Assembly: GCF_026914265.1 (NCBI RefSeq)
Contig: NC_069138.1
Location: 34,650,598-34,714,597 of the forward strand
Source: Mya arenaria
Lineage: Eukaryota; Mollusca; Bivalvia; Myida; Myidae
Direction of reading: 5' to 3'
Length of the DNA stretch: 64,000 bases
Positions 56,575 to 64,000 of this stretch are shown piece by piece; position 1 is the stretch's first letter; each line of letters opens with the position of its first letter. Under the pieces are notes generated by a model that worked only from the letters and a program-made list of their open reading frames with translations, was not told the DNA's origin and did no database searches. The position numbers were made by a program, and so were the translations under genes.

Positions 56575-59500
56575 GCAACTTTATTGAGAACACTTTCTGT
56601 GTGTGTTTCAGCAAAAGTTATAGTTTGTTTCTTGCTATAAATATATTGGCATGTGTAAGTGGAAGTTTTATGTTTTCATTTACATTCAAAGAATATATTT
56701 CTTTGTGTTACATTGATAAAATATTCATGATCTTAGGAATGTATGGTTTCCTTGGCAACCAAAAGTAACACACTTGATTGATCATTAAATACTTATGTAT
56801 AAACATGTATTTCAATTATGGGAATATCATTGAACAGTCGGCCATCTATAAGTAAAGTATGATGGCATTCATAGTTTCCATACACGACTGCAGTATAATG
56901 TGAAAGTGTACATTTATAAGTCTATATGTTAATAGTTATACATTAATATAGTTTCAATAATCCTTGCATGCATATGTTTGTTGTCAATTTTGTCAAATAA
57001 GGCATGTGTCAATGCTTTCCTTGTAAATACATTTCATTCTGTGTCATCTTACAACTCCAAAAGAATGAAATGAGCAAAAAAAAAGAATGATTCTAGGTAT
57101 AAGTCAGTTGCTATGGCAACCAAGTATAACATTCTTATTGATTTTAAAAATAATTGATTTCACCAGACAAGTTACATCTTTTAAATAATTGCTTGTTTTA
57201 AAATAATATGTTTTTTGTTTTGATTAATACAAGGATAAGCTGCACTACTTTTGAACAATTAACCTTGTTTTAGAAAAGTGGCAGATTTTCTTTACAGGGT
57301 CTATGTAAAATTGCTGTTAACATTCTATTTTACTACATAGCTGGCTGAAATTTTAATGCTGTACTAAAATATTTCCTGCAAACATAATCTATCAAATTCA
57401 AATGTGATTTTGTCTATTTGAGCTGCTTTTGCGTTTATTTGGATAAATTTCTCGTGAAAAAATTGTAGTCATGGCAACCGTTTCTATGAAATGTACATGT
57501 AGTGTTATATTTTCCATAAATGATGTTATTGATGTTATGATAATGTTTCCACAGAAATAAAAAATGCTGTATTCAATTTTAATGGAATACAGACTCTTAA
57601 AATCAAGGACGTTGTATTTACTTATGTTTCCATTTCCTTCATTTTTTTCGCCATTTTATAACAAATAGTGGTATTGCGAAATTTGTCCTCAATCCGTCAA
57701 TTTTAAAGATATCAGCTTTAAACTTCAGGACTTTATTTCTGAAACATAGCACATTCAGAAATTTAAAAACCTGAAAATGTCATTTTTCCTCATTAGGACC
57801 CATTTTCGCAGACTTGGTCACATATCATAAATGTAGGTCAACATAACTGCAAAACCTAAAGATGCGCGTGCGCCCTCTGACGTCATTCCCCCGTGTGCTA
57901 CATTTTGATCTTTAAGGTATAAATATTGAATGACATTTTTTTAGAAAAATACTCAACAAAACAAGATGAAACTTCGCAAATGTAACCAAGGCAAGCCTTT
58001 GTATTGATCTAGATCATCGAATAATCGATCACGGTAAACAAACGCGTGTTTTAGCTGTAGTCCAAATAATTGTACGTTGACGGATTTTTTTTAGATTTTT
58101 GAAATGGCAAATCCTTCACGTACAAATTGTTAAGTATCAAAAGTGGGTAGTTGTTCCGATCAGGATTCCGGGTTAAAGCATATAGCGTCTATAAAATATC
58201 ATAAAAACAAGAAATATTACCAGATAATGTTATTTTATATTAGTTCCGTACACAAAAAAATAAATATCCAACTTATAATTATGAGTTTGACGGCTTTTTT
58301 TCATTTTATTCTGTCAAAACATAACGATATATACATGAAGGGCACCTGCAAGGCTTTAGGGCACAGTTTTAAATCGCTCGGAACATTTCGGCCATGGCCG
58401 AGTTGTTACGATTGTATAACGAGGTCTTTCTCGAAGCTTTGTCGGAGGAGGCCGAGTTCTTACGATTGTAACGAGTTGTTCCCCTTCGCATAATTGTTGT
58501 CAGTGTCAGTCAACTTTCGTTTTATTGGAAAGGTAAACAACTTGTTTTAATGCATTAAATGCTTGTTTAGTGCAAAATAACATTTCACTTACATGGTAAA
58601 ATATGAATATAACTCTTTATGATCAATTTCAACCATAAAATACTTCACTTAAAACAATTTCAATATTTTTAAAACACCCCCGTTTTTTGCACATTCCCGT
58701 TTAGACGTTAGGGATTGGAAGAATCCCGTATAACACGTCTATTATTTTAGACTAGTTTTAGCTGGTGTTCGGGATTTGTGCCCTGCTCGGAAATGTATCG
58801 TCAACCAGTATGCATGAGGTTAAATGTCAAAAACGAAAGTAGGTATTTTTAAACCGTTTTATGTAATAATCCGTTTAGTTATATGTACGAGTGAGTATAT
58901 TAGATAAGTAATACTTAATTCACTAGGAATAATATACCTTACTGTATGTGATCATCTGTTTAAATTATGAATTCTTTGGCAATAACTGTGCCCCATACAT
59001 CAAGATAGTTTTACGCCTTCCGTACAAACTGTATCGAATTAGATCGGCGTTATCGCAAAACTTATATGGGTAAAGAACCAGTAGCCGGTTTTGTATGTGT
59101 ATAAAATGTAAAACTTTTATGAACAATTCTAAAAACAAATCAAGGTGATTAGTTAAGACATGAACTTTTATGAAACGATAAAATAGGGAATTAGAATAAT
59201 AACATGATTCGATCACTGGGTCCGAAGCTGTAGACCATCGTGGGCATCCAACCAATGCACTTAATTGTATCGTACGGTCACTTTTTCGAATTAATTAATA
59301 TATCTGAGTAGTTTAAAGTTTACCCTCTATTCCGAACATCACGGCATTAATGGTCAGTTACTGTACATGTGTTTGCAAGTTAAACTTAAATTTTAGATTT
59401 TAATTTAAATGATGTTACTTAGTAAATATCGATTATACGATATTACAATTTATTAAAGTAGTTCATTTTAAAACAAAAAAACGAGGCTCTCTAGCTTTTA

Positions 59501-59579
59501 TCTTTTTATATTACGTGTTTAATACATTTGATATAAATTAAACACGAAGTGTTTTAGATTGAACTAATTGAATAACTCG
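56575..59579. other. Intergenic, no gene seen
   Basis: AT-rich, with scattered short frames. A small repeat of GGCCGAGTTGTTACGATTGT lies at about 58397 and 58451. TTTTCGCAGACTTGGTCACA near 57802 may mark the end of an element. Nothing else is supported. Confidence 0.4.
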
Positions 59580-59882
59580 TGCTTGTATTTAAGGCAAGCC
59601 ATCTATCACTAGGAAGCAAAGATGTATTAGTGTATTTAAGATATTAACATTTAATCTAGATTATTTCCATGTTAAAATTATCAATACAACAATTGCATCT
59701 TTTTTGCATGGATTACATTTTTGAATAACACCATAATGGCGGTACTATTGTGATATGATATATTTAAAGGGGTATTAAAACAAGTTTTACTCTATAGCAA
59801 ATGCTATCAATTTGCTTCTTAAAAATCATAAAAGCTCTCGGTGAAAACTTTAAAAAAAATCAAACTTAACAATCTGTCCCAT

Positions 59883-59991
59883 TTAAACGAAACTTTACTA
59901 GAAGCAATTGTTTTCTATTGATAATGGTTACATACGTCAATGATCTATTGCCTTTATTCAATTGAAATATTATTTAAACAATTCCAAAGGA
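59883..59991. repeat. 109-bp direct repeat, left copy
   Basis: Identical over its full length to 62536-62644. Starts TTAAACGAAACTTTACTAGA and ends AACAATTCCAAAGGA. Continues the paralogous flank on its left side. Confidence 0.97.
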
Positions 59992-60249
59992 TATATCGCC
60001 ACTCGCCGTGACAGATCGCGACGAACATCGGGCGTATTCGGCCTGTACCGGATGTTTCTATTTTTAGAAACAGAAGGTATTTCCCGGCTATTCATAGGTC
60101 AATAATGGAATTTCTACATCGTAGGATTTGGAAACATTGTGATGTTTTTCTCATGAATATACGTTAAAAATAAATAAACACTAAAAGTACACGATGACAG
60201 TTGATTACGATACATCTAACAATTTGAGTCATTGCAGTTAAACATGGAT

Positions 60250-61257
60250 TATAAGTGAAATATACGCGTAAGAGAAGATTTTCTCTCGGAAAAACGAACT
60301 GTCAACAATCGGCATGGAACTGGGATATTCTTATCAAAGGGCTCTGAATGTAAGTATCCTTGAGCAGTTTTGTACGTTGATGTGTTCAAAAACGTTTGTT
60401 TTTTAATTTATCTTTGGAATTCTTAAATCATTTTTATTAGCTAAATGTTTAGACAGCATGTTCATATTTTACATGTACTTATGTACATGTTACATATTTT
60501 TATATGTACTTATGTACATAACTTATGTTTAAGATATGATATGAGTATGTAATCTTTAAATTGATTGTTTTATCTTAGAAAAATATTAGACTTAAATTTT
60601 TGTTTAAAAATGATGTGTTTTGGTACGTGACCTATTTCTAACATACCACAATACATGTACATACCCGTTATTTGTTTACAAAATGCATATTTTCAAAATT
60701 AACCTGTGAAAAAAAGTTGTATGTGGTTTGGGGCTTGAAGCCGCATCTGCTAGGACACTATTGACATTCATTGGCTTGGTGAAGATCTCGTTAAAACCCC
60801 ATACTGTTGTGAATCATTATCAACCATATGCACAACAACTACACATTTGTGCCTACCAACCCTTACTCTTGGCTAAAACAGATATTAGTAGAATGTATAA
60901 TACTTGTGCATTTGTATTTTACGGTGGTAGTTTCTGCTGGTTGATAATCGGAAGTCTAATTTCTTCCAGGCAGGAAAATGACTGAATATTACTTAGTCAA
61001 CAACACTGGGTTATGAAGAATTCCACCCTGCATTAAATATTATGTTGGATCCTTGAGAGCGGATTTGACAGCCATGTCCATCCGCAAGGCAGTCGCATCT
61101 GATCGAGATGATGTGAGTATTTCATATAAAACATATTTGACTTGGTTTTTGTTTTTATAAACCTACTGTATTCAATAATCAAGTGGTGGTGGTGGTGGTG
61201 GTGGTGGTGGTGGTGGTGGTGATGGTGGTCAAGTGGTGGTGGTGGTGGTGGTGGTGG

Positions 61258-61300
<43 letters not shown>

Positions 61301-61700
61301 CATGATGAATTTTATTGATACATTTAATAATTTTCTTTATATATATATATACATGTATGTATCAGCTTGTTGTTGTTTTTTTCAAAATAATGTCGAGAAA
61401 TATTAAACTGTTTATATTTTATTTTGTATATGTATGGCAGTATAATTATCTATACCAATTAGTTAGAAAGGCTTTAAAGTACAACTTTTTTTCCTTTACA
61501 GCACTAAACATTCTTGATGGGTAAAGTGCCTGAAGGTGCATGAAAACCAAATCAGCATTGACTCAGCATTGAGTAGTTATCATCTGTGCACACACTACAA
61601 GTACAAAGCATGGGAACAGACCAAACTTCAAATGTTGAAGAGTGAAGAATTATTGTGAAAATAACTAATTGTTAGAATACCAATGACAAAATAAAACAGA
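60250..61700 (+). ncRNA. Putative spliced non-coding transcript inside the insertion
   Basis: Block 1 ends GGCTCTGAAT|GTAAGT; a 12-codon frame (MELGYSYQRALN) runs to this donor. Block 2 lies between TTCTTCCAG (or CAGGCAG) and GATGAT|GTGAGT. Block 3 follows TTTCCTTTACAG. An AATAAA lies near the end of block 3. Either block 2 acceptor closes the frame within a few codons, so no sizeable protein is predicted. Confidence 0.35.
61184..61305. repeat. (GGT)n(GAT)n microsatellite
   Basis: GGT run followed by GAT run, inside the 2.5-kb insertion and in the intron between blocks 2 and 3. Confidence 0.95.
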
Positions 61701-62535
61701 TATACATCAAATTACCCACAGAGATTGTTTACATGTTATAATATTAAAAAAAAACATTAGTTGAGAACTTTCACTCTGATATTTTTGGAGGGGCGAGCCC
61801 ACTTAGTGTTTTTGTTTCTTCACATATTTTAGTTTAAAAGTACACTCATTTGTTTTAAACTCTGTATTCTGAGTTAGTATCATAAGTAAAATTCATTTAT
61901 TTGAAAGAGTACATTTTATGAATAAGTCCAATTAAGCTTTATATTTTTTTACAAGAAAAAGGTTGATTTTTAAGCATTTTATTAGCTATAAAAATGTATG
62001 GTAACATGACATTATGTATATTTTCTTCAAAACTGGATGGTAAACTATCATAAATTGTCTTTTAAATTGTTCAATAGACATCATAGATAATATCTAAAAT
62101 GATTTCAGCAGCTTGCCTTATAGTTAACTATTTTTTATGAATTTTATAAAACTGCTATATATTTTCAAACAGCGAAAAACTGCTCTTTTCCGAAGAATCA
62201 TAAGATCAATCAAAATAAAAAAATTCCATGTTTATCAATAATGTGTTCGTTTGAACTCTGGTTTTCTGTTAAATAAAGTTTATTTTACCAGAAACTGTTG
62301 TGTTTATTTCATAATCTCTGATAATGCGAAAAAAAATCAAATATAGACAAAATATTTACTTGTCGCTCTTTGTAGCCCTTGGAGTTTGGGGGTGGGTGTA
62401 ATGAAACATAAATAACTTTTTTAATTCACGGTAAAAAATCTTCAAAATTTGGATAAAAGTCCCATAGTGTACCGTGATTATAACTATGTTGTCGGTTAAA
62501 GCTTTTAAAAAAGTGTGTATTACGCGGCTAATACC

Positions 62536-62644
62536 TTAAACGAAACTTTACTAGAAGCAATTGTTTTCTATTGATAATGGTTACATACGTCAATGATCTA
62601 TTGCCTTTATTCAATTGAAATATTATTTAAACAATTCCAAAGGA
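62536..62644. repeat. 109-bp direct repeat, right copy
   Basis: Identical to 59883-59991. Continues the paralogous flank on its right side (GACCGAATCATTTAATT onward). Confidence 0.97.
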
Positions 62645-63474
62645 GACCGAATCATTTAATTTAATAGGCGTTAGTTAACGAAAGAAATTAAAAGGTTTTT
62701 GCTAAGATAGCAAAATATTTTGTAAGACGCTATGGGAAACTATAACTACTAATAACACAATATATGCTGGAACTGTATATATATATAATACTAATGTTGG
62801 CATTTCAATTCGTTTAGTAATGATTTGTGAGTTGTATGTACTTCAAAACGCCGAAATGCTGTGTGTCCGTGTATCCTGTGTTGTTCTGTTTCATACTCGT
62901 GTTTAATATTTCTTTTTGTTTGAAAAAAAAAATGTCTTCCTACTTGGGTACTCTGTGTTTTCTTGTCAAGTTGTGAATAATTATATTTATAGCAATCAAA
63001 TGCAATTGTTAGTCACACATTCAACTTACATTTGTTTAAATGGCATTAAATTGTTTCATCAAAGGTGCGTTTTGTAATATTTTGCTCCAACGTAATGTGG
63101 AAGAAATAATCGAGCTATATATAATTGTTAATATGTATAACCACTGCCATAGTACGAACAGAAACAGTTTCTTTAAGTATATAAACAAAAACAGAAGATA
63201 AAATTTATATTTTCGATTATAATCATACTTTGATAATATTCATCCCATGAGGTGCTCATTTCTTAATGATTTAGTAACTTGGATAAGTCGTCAAAACAAA
63301 GTTCAGTCACTTAGACAAGTGGTCCTTACAAAGTTAAATAGCTTAGACAACAAAAAGATCCGTCACTTGCACGAGTAGTCTATATAAATCTTCCGACACT
63401 TTGAAAATCGTGTCATCGTGGTCAAATCGCCGCGGTCCAGTCTTCCCCGGATTTATTTTCCACACGAAGTTCAC

Positions 63475-63809
63475 CTACTCGCACTCGGAGCCGCAAACCT
63501 CCACTAGTTCTCTGCCAGTCTTGTTACTGGCGGATTCTCTCTTCATCAGCAAATTTTCCACTCCATCCTCCGCAGCGTAAAGAATTTGTTGAAGAGCAAG
63601 CAGAGCCAGACAGTTGATCTTCTCATTGGAGGCGACTTCACATTCATAGTTCTTCACGGGATGGATGGAGTTTCGCGGAAGTCCAATAAGATCTGATACT
63701 TTCTTGACACTCTCTGCAACTTGGGCGCTCTTGAAGACGGTTTCCAAATCCCTGCCAACATCCGGGTCTATCAATTCAACGTGAGTTAGGAGAACTGCTT
63801 GGGATACGC
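63475..63809 (-). CDS. IFI44-like paralogue, last exon (partial gene)
   Basis: Acceptor AAATTTTAG. Encodes VSQAVLLTHVELIDPDVGRD to ECGSECE-type end; the stop comes seven residues earlier than in the complete copy (ends SECE instead of SECVDESSK). Differs at about ten of roughly 105 positions, mostly conservative, and the frame is open, so the gene may be active. The other exons must lie to the right of the window. Confidence 0.88.
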
Positions 63810-64000
63810 CTAAAATTTGACAGCATGTCAGACATATGTTGCTTCAATTCCCAAAAGAATTAGTATATAATTAATTGTAACCACGGGAAGGGTGCCATTA
63901 TTTTTAAACGTTTGCATAATATGGGCTTAATTATTCATAAAAATCAAATTTAATTTCTAAACAATCGAAACATTTCTTAAATCTACAAAAGGACACATAA
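63810..64000 (-). other. Intron upstream of the paralogue's last exon
   Basis: Matches 40231-40400 loosely (AGACATATGTTG, AATTAGTATATA, AACATTTCTTA). No further exon is within the window. Confidence 0.6.

Larger units (their letters stand above)
59992..62535 (+). mobile_element. 2.5-kb insertion between perfect 109-bp direct repeats
   Basis: Absent from duplication copy A. Its start is CpG-containing (CGCCACTCGCCGTGACAGAT). It holds three exon-like blocks (one ending at the donor 60349|GTAAGT, one at 60970-61112, one from 61502) and an AATAAA near 61690. No long coding frame spans the blocks. It looks like a captured or inserted transcription unit, possibly a lncRNA. The mechanism of insertion is unknown. 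Confidence 0.6.
59580..64000. repeat. Segmental duplication, copy B (IFI44-like 3' exon plus flank), interrupted
   Basis: Matches 38027-40400 in order and orientation. The match breaks at 59991 and resumes at 62645 because of a 2.65-kb insertion. It runs off the right edge of the window. Confidence 0.85.

Overview
The window is AT-rich animal DNA with small exons, long introns, canonical GT/AG splice sites and very dense repeats. The repeat repertoire (a roughly 150-bp unit carrying AAGGTCAAGGTCACAGTGAC, MITE-like termini such as AAAGCTGCACTCTCACAGAT, terminal-hairpin elements with tandem cores) and the genes (an SLC31A copper transporter and TLDc-GTPase IFI44-like genes in tandem) suggest a mollusc, most likely a bivalve. 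That assignment is inferred from memory of such genomes, not from a search.

Layout. 1-8.9 kb holds no gene; a 4.8-kb foldback-like inverted repeat (about 847-5667) dominates it. 8.94-10.84 kb (minus) is a three-exon gene for a 122-aa secreted Cys-rich protein resembling single-domain VWC (Vago-like) proteins. Divergent from it, with 1.06 kb between start codons, is a five-exon SLC31A/CTR copper transporter (11,904-37,178, plus, 225 aa). Its introns hold most of the mobile DNA: a MITE family, two HINE/pearl-like elements, a TRIM-like LTR miniature, a tRNA-derived unit and a 5.5-kb mirror-organised element (about 20,705-26,218). 39.88-44.05 kb (minus) is a complete six-exon IFI44-like TLDc-GTPase gene (485 aa). 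Directly 5' of it is an 8.6-kb, 32-bp-unit minisatellite (44.28-52.87 kb). 53.8-56.57 kb (plus) is a frameshifted multi-exon pseudogene of a widespread transposon-like family. 59.6-64 kb repeats the IFI44-like 3' exon and its downstream flank (segmental duplication), interrupted by a 2.65-kb insertion bounded by perfect 109-bp direct repeats and holding a spliced-transcript-like unit.

The genes do not form one pathway. The IFI44-like tandem pair and the Vago-like peptide both belong to families linked to innate or antiviral responses in animals; the copper transporter is a housekeeping importer. The most unusual structures are the 5.5-kb mirror element, the foldback element, the 32-bp array with its 3.5-kb internal duplication, and the 109-bp-flanked insertion.
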